A stretch of DNA of 5,998 nucleotides. Origin: Acidobacteriota bacterium. Its GTDB lineage: Bacteria > Acidobacteriota > UBA6911. Position 1 is the first letter of the stretch. Each line of letters begins with the position of its first letter. The notes under the pieces are model-generated. The model did no database searches, was not told the DNA's origin, and was given only the letters and a program-made list of their open reading frames with translations. Shown piece after piece: positions 1 to 5,824 of the stretch. The position numbers and the translations under genes were made by a program. The DNA is taken from positions 1 through 5,998 of the forward strand of contig JAFNAH010000101.1 in NCBI GenBank assembly GCA_017860075.1, read 5' to 3'.

Positions 1-650
1 TCAATACATCCGGCAGCTCTGTCGATCACCCTGCGCACCGGTGTGTACTTGGCGCCGATGACTTCGTAGTTCGTTATCACCGCGCCCAGCCAATGGGAGA
101 AATCGATGACCGAGGCTCCACCGATGCCCGGGAAAAAGTACTTGTTCCCTCCGGAGAAGCCTACGACCTCGTGCGGGAAGGTCGGGCCGCAAACGATGAT
201 CTGATCGTAATCGAATACCAGACGGTTTACCCGAACGTCGACCGCCTCATGCATGAGCCCGCCGCTGATCTCCTCGATCTCGCCGGCGCTGATCCTCCCC
301 ACGGTGACGAACGTATCGGGCAGATCCCACCGGTGGTTGAAGATCCTCGTCCTCGCATACCGCCCGGTACGCTCTTCCGCTGTCACCCCGACCAGCCGGT
401 TGATCGCCTCTTCGCTCATCGGTTGGTGTGTGCCAAGCGCGATGAGGTAATCCAGAGCTGCGACAGCACCGTCCAGGCAATCATAGAACAGGCGGAACAT
501 CAGAGGGATCGGCGCCGTGCGGGTACCATCCGGGATGATGATCAATACGCGCTTCCCATCGAGCCGGGCGCGCGACAGCGCTTCCTGCGTGAGCTGCCTT
601 ACCTCGCGCTCGGATAAGACGTCGTTCTCATGGCCGGCCCCGAGTGCCAT
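1..650 (-). CDS. LarA-family nickel-dependent racemase/epimerase (C-terminus cut by window edge)
   Basis: Only the N-terminal 216 codons are inside the window; the gene runs off the left edge. Visible LarA-family (DUF2088) signatures are DGTR (41-44), GTHQP (73-77), FPHEVVGFSGGNK (158-170) and DFSHWLG (183-189). From memory, Lactobacillus plantarum LarA uses His108 and His174 for proton transfer, Lys184 to bind the nickel-pincer nucleotide and His200 as a nickel ligand. Here H75, H160, K170 and H186 fit these roles, and the H160-K170-H186 spacing (10, then 16) equals that of the lactate racemase. An intact cofactor site is therefore likely. The start is an ATG with GGAGG 5 bases upstream, 14 bp after the SDR stop. 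Only 40 residues precede DGTR, fewer than in lactate racemase. The substrate cannot be read from these motifs. The neighbours (UxaE, mannonate-type SDR) favour a sugar acid such as mannonate/gluconate over lactate; that is inference. Confidence 0.88.
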   Translation of the reverse strand, partial: MALGAGHENDVLSEREVRQLTQEALSRARLDGKRVLIIIPDGTRTAPIPLMFRLFYDCLDGAVAALDYLIALGTHQPMSEEAINRLVGVTAEERTGRYARTRIFNHRWDLPDTFVTVGRISAGEIEEISGGLMHEAVDVRVNRLVFDYDQIIVCGPTFPHEVVGFSGGNKYFFPGIGGASVIDFSHWLGAVITNYEVIGAKYTPVRRVIDRAAGCI

Positions 651-664
651 TGCTGCCTCCGTGT

Positions 665-1498
665 TCAAACCCCCGAAAAAGCGGAGAAGCCCCCGTCGAT
701 CGGGACTACGATGCCCGTGACAAAGGCCGATGCGGGAGAGAGGAGCCAGAAGACTGCGCCGAAAAGGTCCTCAGGCTGCCCGAATCGCGCCATGGGAGTA
801 TGACTGATGATGGCCTGGCCGCGCTTGGTCAGCTCCTCTGTCTCCCGATCCAGGAGGAGATACCGGTTCTGTTCGGTCAGGAAGAAACCGGGAGCGATCG
901 CGTTGACGCGGATTCGTGGCGAGTATTCCTGCGCGAGATGAACAGCCAGCCACTGCGTGAAGTTCGTCACCCCGGCCTTGGCCGCCGAGTAGCCCAGAAC
1001 GCGGGTGAGCGGACGCAGGGCGTTCATCGACGAGACATTGAGAATGACACCCTCGCCCTTCTCCGCCATGTGCTTTCCGAAGACCTGGCTGGGCAGAATC
1101 GTCCCGAGGAGGTTCAGGTCGACCACGAAGCGCAGGGCCTCCTCCGGGAGATCGAAGAAGGACCTTTCCGGGCTTGTGGTGGCCTCAGGCTTGTTTCCGC
1201 CCGCGGCGTTTACCAGGCCGTCGATACCGCCGAATGAATCGAGGATGACCTGCCTCGCCTGTTTCAGGGTGTCGGCGTTCAGCACATCGCCGTAAACCAC
1301 GATCGCCTCACCGACGGAAGTTTCAAAGCGCTGCATCAGCCGGTCTGCCAGCTGCGGGTCGCGGTCCAGGAGTGCCACCTTGGCCCCGCAACCGACAAGC
1401 GCGCAGCAGATCTCCCCTCCGAGTATCCCGGCGCCGCCGGTGACGACTATCGACCTGCCTCTGAAATCGTACATCCGTGTGAGTTCTGCGAGATCCAT
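665..1498 (-). CDS. SDR oxidoreductase, probable D-mannonate oxidoreductase (fructuronate reductase)
   Basis: A 277-residue classical short-chain dehydrogenase. The cofactor motif TGGAGILGG is at 20-28, D45 ends the second strand (favouring NAD(H)), NAAGG is at 97-101, and N129 is the structural Asn. The catalytic residues are S156/S157, Y170 and K174 (YSAAK). The C-terminal FVTGIVVPIDGGFSAFSGV resembles the SDR-type D-mannonate oxidoreductases (Bacillus YjmF/UxuB-like, Thermotoga UxaD-like), which interconvert D-fructuronate and D-mannonate in the cytoplasm. The UxaE gene upstream makes D-fructuronate, which supports this assignment. I chose the ATG at 1496-1498: it has GGGAG 6 bases upstream and leaves a normal lead into the Rossmann fold. 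An in-frame ATG at 1538-1540 would add 14 unremarkable residues (MLAGQSNSPCWELP) and has a weaker AAGGA 4 bases upstream, close behind a terminator T-tract. Another 2-keto sugar-acid or sugar-alcohol SDR remains possible. Confidence 0.9.
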   Translation of the reverse strand: MDLAELTRMYDFRGRSIVVTGGAGILGGEICCALVGCGAKVALLDRDPQLADRLMQRFETSVGEAIVVYGDVLNADTLKQARQVILDSFGGIDGLVNAAGGNKPEATTSPERSFFDLPEEALRFVVDLNLLGTILPSQVFGKHMAEKGEGVILNVSSMNALRPLTRVLGYSAAKAGVTNFTQWLAVHLAQEYSPRIRVNAIAPGFFLTEQNRYLLLDRETEELTKRGQAIISHTPMARFGQPEDLFGAVFWLLSPASAFVTGIVVPIDGGFSAFSGV

Positions 1499-1550
1499 GG
1501 GCAACTCCCAGCAAGGACTGTTGGATTGGCCGGCCAGCATGACGTCCTTT

Positions 1551-1578
1551 CAGAAAAAGGCTCGCGCGCTTCACGAGC
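1551..1578 (-). terminator. Rho-independent terminator downstream of uxaE
   Basis: Read on the minus strand, GCTCGTG-AAGCG-CGCGAGC forms a 7-bp stem (one G-U pair) with a 5-base loop. It is followed by C, five T and CT. It begins 14 bases after the uxaE stop codon and ends about 50 bases before the preferred SDR start. No comparable T-tract follows on the plus strand, so it points in the direction of uxaE transcription. It may end the transcript or only reduce read-through into the SDR and LarA genes. Confidence 0.7.
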
Positions 1579-1592
1579 GGTGACCGGCGTGA

Positions 1593-3149
1593 TTAAGATA
1601 CCTGGAATGAATCAAAGTGTTTTTGAAAATGCTGTTCCACCATTTTGTAGTATGTCTCCTCACCGGAACGAAGAGTCTCAAAGAGCGGTTCACGCAGGCT
1701 CGCAGCCTGCATCACGGACCCGAACGTGACGTGGAGGACCTGGCGCGCATGGAAGTCATCGAGCAGCGCCGGCAGGTCTGCATCCGACAGCGCTGCGACC
1801 TGAGGCATGCGCGAGACATCGGCCGAGACATGGTACGTAGCCCGGTCCGACGGATAGCGCTCCGCGGCAAGAGACAGGATCTTCCTGAAAAGGGCGGGGC
1901 CCAGGACGGAGACGGCACGCAAGGCTTCCAGGTAGCTGGTGCCTGCGGTCTTGAGATGCACAAGCTTGCCCGCAAGCCGGGATGCGATCGGATAGATGCT
2001 GAATTTGTCCGAACCGGAGTGCAGGCTGAGTTTGTAGGGACCGAAGGCGCGGGCCACAGCGACGTGGCCGGCAAATGAGCGGTCGAACTCAGCCGGATCA
2101 CCGATGTAGTCGACCCCCTTCTCGAACGATCCGACGTACCGCGGTGCAAGGCTGACCCATGACAGGCCCAGCCGCTTGAGCTCGGTAGCGATATACACAT
2201 GTTCCGCGAGCGTAGTCACGGAATCGGTTTCATCGATGCTTACTTCCACTTCGAACGGACGTGTGCCTGCCGCCTGCGCGAGGTGCCGGTACATCCTGGA
2301 TGTGTGGGCGACGGCAGGGCCGTATTTCGCCGCAGCCCGCAACAGGTCCTCCAGGCTGATGGCCAGCTGGCGATCGCCCAGGTCGATGGGCTTGTCGGCC
2401 AGGCGCGAGCAGAGGTCGGAAGGTGCAGTTTCGAGCAGTTCCCATGGCAACGCATCCAGTTTCCGCAGGATATCGCGGGGCGCGTCATTGGGGGCGTTGT
2501 TGTCCACGTGATCGCCCGGGTCGAAGGTGAAAAGCGTGTATCCGGAGCCCAGGCAGAGGTCGATGTCCGCGGCGACCTTCAGGTGATCGGCGTCGGCCCC
2601 GTAGCCGTAGCGCCATCCTTCCTGGAAGACTCCCCAGGCGGCGTCGTCGATGACCTGCTGCGGTGTTCGCCCGGTCCTGGCGTTCTCCCGCATGGACTGC
2701 TGGGCAAAAATCGGGGCCATCGCGGATCTCTCGATCGCCCTGACGTGGCCGGGGGTGGCCAGTCCCAATCGATCTCCGCACCCGGCGGACCTCTCCAGGC
2801 CGATGGTTCGCGGCGACAGGAAGGGCAGAAGCGAGCGCAAGGCGGCCGCATTGGGTGGGCTTATAGAGCAAAGGAGCAACGTCCGCTCATCGCCGGCCAC
2901 CGTCACGGGCGCGGCCTCGCCGCTGAACTGCCCCAGGATCGACTGCTCCGCAGAGATTACTCCCAAGAGCTTTCTGCCCGCGTCGCGCCCGAGAAAGAAT
3001 AGCGAAGACTGAACTGCTGAAATGGAGTGCGGGTAGATCGCGATACCGATGAGATCATGCAGGTTGGCGGCGAAGAGACGCGCCTCGGGCTCGGGCAACT
3101 GCGGGGCCAGAGCCTCCGTTTCCGCATAAGCGGCAAGATTGATCGACAT
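1593..3149 (-). CDS. uxaE: Tagaturonate epimerase UxaE
   Basis: A 518-residue protein recognised as UxaE, the D-tagaturonate/D-fructuronate 3-epimerase first described in Thermotoga maritima. It lets galacturonate catabolism join the glucuronate branch without UxaB/UxaA. Family-like blocks seen in order are GYGADADHLK (182-191), FTFDPGDHVDN (207-217), EVSIDET (302-308), LAPRYVGSFEKGVDYIGD (334-351), SLHSGSDKFSIYP (375-387), HLKTAGTSYLEALR (398-411), YHVSADVSRMP (439-449) and LHVTFGSV (472-479). The His, Asp and Glu in these blocks are candidate metal or catalytic residues, by inference. No signal peptide is visible, so it should be cytoplasmic. The ATG start has AGGAG 9 bases upstream. A two-codon ATG-CTC-TGA frame overlaps this start (TGATG). 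The next gene downstream is an SDR that fits use of its product. The length is close to the family's usual size of roughly 480-500. Confidence 0.92.
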   Translation of the reverse strand: MSINLAAYAETEALAPQLPEPEARLFAANLHDLIGIAIYPHSISAVQSSLFFLGRDAGRKLLGVISAEQSILGQFSGEAAPVTVAGDERTLLLCSISPPNAAALRSLLPFLSPRTIGLERSAGCGDRLGLATPGHVRAIERSAMAPIFAQQSMRENARTGRTPQQVIDDAAWGVFQEGWRYGYGADADHLKVAADIDLCLGSGYTLFTFDPGDHVDNNAPNDAPRDILRKLDALPWELLETAPSDLCSRLADKPIDLGDRQLAISLEDLLRAAAKYGPAVAHTSRMYRHLAQAAGTRPFEVEVSIDETDSVTTLAEHVYIATELKRLGLSWVSLAPRYVGSFEKGVDYIGDPAEFDRSFAGHVAVARAFGPYKLSLHSGSDKFSIYPIASRLAGKLVHLKTAGTSYLEALRAVSVLGPALFRKILSLAAERYPSDRATYHVSADVSRMPQVAALSDADLPALLDDFHARQVLHVTFGSVMQAASLREPLFETLRSGEETYYKMVEQHFQKHFDSFQVS

Positions 3150-3187
3150 CAGAGCATGCTCCTGTCCTCTTCAGAGTAAAGTCTTAC

Positions 3188-3209
3188 GGTATCAAACTGG
3201 CATTGTACC
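3188..3209 (-). promoter_or_regulatory. Candidate operator / -10 element ahead of uxaE
   Basis: In the 86-bp gap between the membrane-protein gene and uxaE, the minus strand reads GGTACAA-TGCCAGT-TTGATACC. This is an imperfect dyad (GGTA-CAA against TTGATACC, one base longer on one side). It contains TACAAT (3202-3207), a good match to a sigma-70 -10 box, about 53 bases ahead of the uxaE ATG. No convincing -35 is seen 16-18 bases further up. A repressor site over the -10 box would suit an inducible hexuronate operon, but the regulator is not in the window. Confidence 0.25.
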
Positions 3210-3235
3210 TGATGGCCGGATTTGCCGCGAGAGTC

Positions 3236-4435
3236 TCAGCCGGCTGGCATCGCGAAGGCGGATGAGCGGAACCAGAACCACCCGACAGGCCATTTCCGCA
3301 CGATGGCTCTTCCAAAGATCCGCGCGCGCGGCACGATCAGCCTGTCGGCCATCGCTGCGGCCATGTGCCTGTCCTCGGGCAGGACAAGGTAATCCGAGGC
3401 ACCGAGCACGCCGGGTTCATAGGAAAACGAGGCCTGGTATTCCGGAAGCAGGTAGGGCTCCTGCAGGGGCCGCCCATTGATCAAGACCCTGCCGCCGATG
3501 AGCTCGATCCTATCACCCGGCAGCCCGAGTATCCTCCCGACCGCCTCATCTCCTTTCAAATGCGGCATCCATAGCGCACGGAGACCGATCATCAGGCCGC
3601 TGCGCCTTTCCTTGTCCTGTGACGGCCCGGCTGGCGTCCGGCGATAGATAACCAGATCGGACCGCTGCGGTTGTTTGAATCGATAGACTATCCAGTCAAC
3701 GTGCAGCATGAATTTCGGCTTCGTGCCGGGCTGTTCCGTTTCCTCGGCAGTCATAAAGTGGAGCAGGCGCTCGGACAGGATCGGTTTCACCTGGGCGAGA
3801 TCAACCGAGGCGTCACCCGCGATCAGCATCAGGCTCATGGTGGGAACGGCGACAAGCAGCGGCCCCCCGATGATCGCAATCACGCTCTTATAGTCGCGCA
3901 TCGGGTAAACCGTCCGCAGAGCCAGGACCATGAGGATGAGGTGCCATATAAAGATCCCGATGGAGAGGCCGACCATCAGGCTGATTACGATCACTCGCAG
4001 GTTGAGGAAGGCCGAGCCGAGGCTGGCGGGTATCAGCGCGATCAGCAGGAGCCCCAGCGCAATGACCATGATCTGCGGGATACCTGCATAACCAAAGACG
4101 ACCAGCAGGCTGCGGAAACGCCCCGTGCCGCGCGTGTAGCGCCCCCGGCCTTCAAGCAGCCTGGCGACCAGGTGAACGCCGAAGACCTTGAGCAGCGCCA
4201 CTACCGCCGCGGGAAGGATGGGTATGATGAAGGAATAGCCCGGTACGGGATCATGGTCGAAGAAAATACCGCCCCACCAGGCAAAGGCGAAGTACTCGGG
4301 GCCGATCAAAAGCAGCAGTGAGCCCCACAGGGCTCTCCGCTCCTGGATGACCGGGAAACGGCTCGCAGGCGATGTCACAACGAGTCGGATGTCATCCAGG
4401 AACTCCCTCGCGCTCAATCTCCCAGTATTCTCCAT
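3236..4435 (-). CDS. Yip1-like membrane protein fused to a degenerate signal peptidase I-like (S26) domain
   Basis: A 399-residue two-part protein. Residues about 15-207 resemble a Yip1 domain: an entry segment (TSPASRFPVIQERRALWGSL, 21-40) and about five hydrophobic segments near 36-54, 68-93, 108-137, 147-173 and 184-207. Residues about 237-385 align with signal peptidase I: DWIVYRFKQPQRSDLVIY (247-264), GRILGLPGDRIEL (300-312), VLINGRPLQEPYL (317-329), and a box-E-like stretch PEDRHMAAAMADR (353-365) before IFGRAIVRKWP. The catalytic Lys of the usual KR-IGLPGD box is G300. The usual SM-PT serine box is replaced by GTKPK (237-241), and SxDSR reads MADR. It is therefore probably not an active leader peptidase. 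With N-in topology and five spans the C-terminal domain would face outside. The ATG has AGGA 3 bases upstream, 12 bp after the anti-sigma stop, so it is probably the third gene of the sigma operon. The role is unknown; membrane sensing or binding for the sigma system is inference. Confidence 0.85.
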   Translation of the reverse strand: MENTGRLSAREFLDDIRLVVTSPASRFPVIQERRALWGSLLLLIGPEYFAFAWWGGIFFDHDPVPGYSFIIPILPAAVVALLKVFGVHLVARLLEGRGRYTRGTGRFRSLLVVFGYAGIPQIMVIALGLLLIALIPASLGSAFLNLRVIVISLMVGLSIGIFIWHLILMVLALRTVYPMRDYKSVIAIIGGPLLVAVPTMSLMLIAGDASVDLAQVKPILSERLLHFMTAEETEQPGTKPKFMLHVDWIVYRFKQPQRSDLVIYRRTPAGPSQDKERRSGLMIGLRALWMPHLKGDEAVGRILGLPGDRIELIGGRVLINGRPLQEPYLLPEYQASFSYEPGVLGASDYLVLPEDRHMAAAMADRLIVPRARIFGRAIVRKWPVGWFWFRSSAFAMPAG

Positions 4436-4447
4436 GGATCCTTGGCC

Positions 4448-4903
4448 TTAGAAAAACTGCCTGATTATCTCGATAACTTCACTCGTTGCCGGCACGACAC
4501 GATCCAACTTCAGGAAGGTGATGGTCCGTTCCGATGCGAAGGCGAAAGCCACCACGATATATCCAAGCGTCGGCAGGGGATTCTCGAGCGCGTAGCTCCA
4601 GGTCGACTCGAAGCCGTGCATTAGCGTTCGCAGCAACCCCCTGCGCTCGAGCCACGACTGGTCGCGCCGGAATTGCTCCAGCAGACGCACTCGGTCCGCG
4701 TCCCACACCTCCGCCGATAAATCGCACAGGCCCCACCTCAGGATCCTGGCCACGACGAGCTCATACTCACGCAAGACAGCGTTGCATTCGCCGCATTCCC
4801 TGACATGTCCCGCGATGTTCTCTCCCGCCTCGGGGGTCTCCTCCTGCAGGAGATGCATCAGGAGCTCCTCTTCGCTGTAGTGGCGTGTCTCCGATCGAGG
4901 CAT
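4448..4903 (-). CDS. Anti-sigma factor, zinc-finger (ZAS) type
   Basis: A 151-residue protein. Its N-terminal half carries HVRECGEC (33-40), the HxxxCxxC zinc motif (H33, C37, C40) of ZAS anti-sigma factors, which bind and hold ECF sigma factors at the membrane. An acidic helical lead (SEEELLMHLLQEETPEAGE, 10-28) precedes it. A moderately hydrophobic stretch at about 110-131 (LPTLGYIVVAFAFASE...) is the only membrane-span candidate. It leaves a short tail ending in IIRQFF, too short for a large outer sensor domain; sensing may be left to the membrane protein encoded next. The ATG has AGGA 7 bases upstream and lies 2 bp after the sigma stop, indicating co-transcription and probably coupled translation. 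I am confident of the type; the signal it responds to is unknown. Confidence 0.88.
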   Translation of the reverse strand: MPRSETRHYSEEELLMHLLQEETPEAGENIAGHVRECGECNAVLREYELVVARILRWGLCDLSAEVWDADRVRLLEQFRRDQSWLERRGLLRTLMHGFESTWSYALENPLPTLGYIVVAFAFASERTITFLKLDRVVPATSEVIEIIRQFF

Positions 4904-4905
4904 AG

Positions 4906-5484
4906 TCAGTTCCTGGCTTTCCGTAGAGCTCTCCGAACAGCATGAGTGGCCCGGAACAGAGAGGTCTTCACAGTCCCAAGGCTGCAGTTCTCCATCTCGG
5001 CGATCTCGTCCAATTTCAGCTCCTGAAAGTACCGGAGGACAAACACTTTCTTCTGGAGCTCGGGCAACAGATCAACGCAGCGCCGCACCGCGTCAACCTG
5101 CTCCCTGCCAGCAATTTCCCGGTAAGGGGACCGGATTGCGTCCCCGAAGGCGTATTCGCGCTCGGCCTTCTCTCCCGTGTCTTCCGAATCCAGGGTCTCG
5201 TGCTTGCGCCTCCGCGTCCGCCAGCAGTCGATCGCATGATTCGATGCAAGTCGATAGGTCCAGGTTGAGAAACTGGCCTTACGCGGGTTCCAGCTCCGGA
5301 GCGAACGGTAGAGCTTGACAAAGATCTCCTGAGTAGCGTCCCTCGCGTCTTCGGCGCTCTGGATGATTCGGTATGCTGTCGCGTAAACCGGATGTCGGTA
5401 CTTCTCGTACAGCTGGGAGAAGGCATCCTCATCCCCTCCAAGTGTACCCTCGACCAGATCCTCATCCGATAATGGACTTGTCAT
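4906..5484 (-). CDS. RNA polymerase ECF (RpoE-like) sigma factor
   Basis: A 192-residue ECF sigma factor that directs RNA polymerase to its own promoter set when released from its anti-sigma. Region 2 spans about 20-94. It includes LYEKYRHPVYATAYRI (25-40), the core-binding DARDATQEIFVKLYRSL (46-62), and the -10-recognition part FSTWTYRLASNHAIDCWR (72-89). A charged linker follows (95-130). Region 4 spans about 136-188, with LLPELQKKVFVLRYFQEL (139-156) and the helix-turn-helix LDEIAEMENCSLGTVKTSLF (158-177). Length and layout are typical, with no extra C-terminal domain. The ATG is the only sensible start: no other Met occurs before residue 164 and there is no upstream in-frame start codon nearby. 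No clear Shine-Dalgarno is seen ahead of it, unlike the other genes here. It leads the operon with the anti-sigma factor and the Yip1/S26-like protein. The subgroup and regulon cannot be told from the sequence. Confidence 0.95.
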   Translation of the reverse strand: MTSPLSDEDLVEGTLGGDEDAFSQLYEKYRHPVYATAYRIIQSAEDARDATQEIFVKLYRSLRSWNPRKASFSTWTYRLASNHAIDCWRTRRRKHETLDSEDTGEKAEREYAFGDAIRSPYREIAGREQVDAVRRCVDLLPELQKKVFVLRYFQELKLDEIAEMENCSLGTVKTSLFRATHAVRRALRKARN

Positions 5485-5524
5485 CGCAACTGATCGCCCG
5501 GAGATACCAGTCTGAGAACCCGGC

Positions 5525-5562
5525 TCAACTTACACTTACGATGGCGAATGCCAGGAAGTTGA
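5525..5562. promoter_or_regulatory. 7-bp inverted repeat and possible ECF promoter of the sigma operon
   Basis: TCAACTT (5525-5531) and AAGTTGA (5556-5562) are a perfect inverted repeat with a 24-base spacer. Read on the minus strand, the distal arm TCAACTT resembles the AACTT part of an RpoE-type -35. It is followed after 16 bases by GTAAGT (5539-5534) at the -10 position. That would start transcription near 5527, about 43 bases ahead of the sigma ATG. ECF operons are often autoregulated, but the -10 match is poor and this remains a suggestion. Confidence 0.25.
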
Positions 5563-5689
5563 CGCCAGATTTCAGAACTTTCTCCGGGCCGAAGAGATGT
5601 CGCCCTGAAGCTAGCCCATTGGCGGAAAAATCTCAACCCGCTTTCGGCAACTGCCATCGCCACGACCCCGGATCTGACACGTCGGAACA

Positions 5690-5732
5690 CGCAAAGGGAT
5701 CTCAGCGCAGCCTCGCGGCTTGCGCAAAGGGA
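5690..5732. repeat. 10-bp direct repeat, 33-bp period
   Basis: CGCAAAGGGA occurs at 5690-5699 and again at 5723-5732. The 33-bp period is about three helical turns, so both copies would face the same side of the DNA. The second copy runs into the left arm of the nested inverted repeat. A pair of binding sites for one regulator is possible; chance is not excluded. Confidence 0.4.
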
Positions 5733-5768
5733 AGCACTTGATTCTGAATCACATGGCGGGCTTCCCTT
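5727..5768. repeat. Nested inverted repeat upstream of the M24 peptidase gene
   Basis: The outer arms AAGGGAAGC (5727-5735) and GCTTCCCTT (5760-5768) are perfect 9-bp complements with a 24-base spacer. Inside the spacer lies a second perfect palindrome, TGATTC-T-GAATCA (5739-5751). The element ends 56 bases before the peptidase ATG. No T-tract follows the outer stem on either strand, which argues against a standard terminator. A regulator-binding site or an RNA hairpin is more likely. Confidence 0.5.
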
Positions 5769-5824
5769 ATGCTCCTTGAGCCTCTGAGGTCGAGATCGGC
5801 GAAAAATGGTGTAGCATTGGCGAC

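Larger units (their letters stand above)
5485..5824. other. Divergent intergenic region (about 340 bp)
   Basis: This stretch separates the minus-strand sigma operon from the plus-strand M24 peptidase. I found no convincing gene in it; open frames here give arginine- and serine-rich, low-quality protein with no recognisable motif. It should hold promoters for both directions. It contains an inverted repeat near the sigma gene (5525-5562), a 10-bp direct repeat (5690-5699 and 5723-5732) and a nested inverted repeat (5727-5768). These are listed separately. Confidence 0.6.

Noticed and set aside
93..617. Plus-strand 174-codon frame opposite the LarA gene
   Set aside because: It is antisense to a frame with intact LarA motifs, and its composition is typical of a high-GC shadow frame.
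1538..1540. Upstream ATG as the SDR start
   Set aside because: It adds 14 residues with no family-like sequence, has the weaker ribosome-binding site and lies about 12 bases after a terminator T-tract. It is kept only as an alternative.
2199..3002. Plus-strand 267-codon frame opposite uxaE
   Set aside because: It lies entirely antisense to uxaE, which carries many conserved blocks. It has no recognisable motif and no good ribosome-binding context.
3671..4321. Plus-strand 216-codon hydrophilic frame opposite the Yip1/S26 gene
   Set aside because: The Gln/Asp/Arg-rich composition is what the complement of hydrophobic membrane-segment codons yields. The opposite strand has the real membrane protein.
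5812..5817. TAGCAT as a -10 box giving a leaderless M24 mRNA
   Set aside because: No -35 match is found at suitable spacing, and a single hexamer is too weak to list as a promoter.
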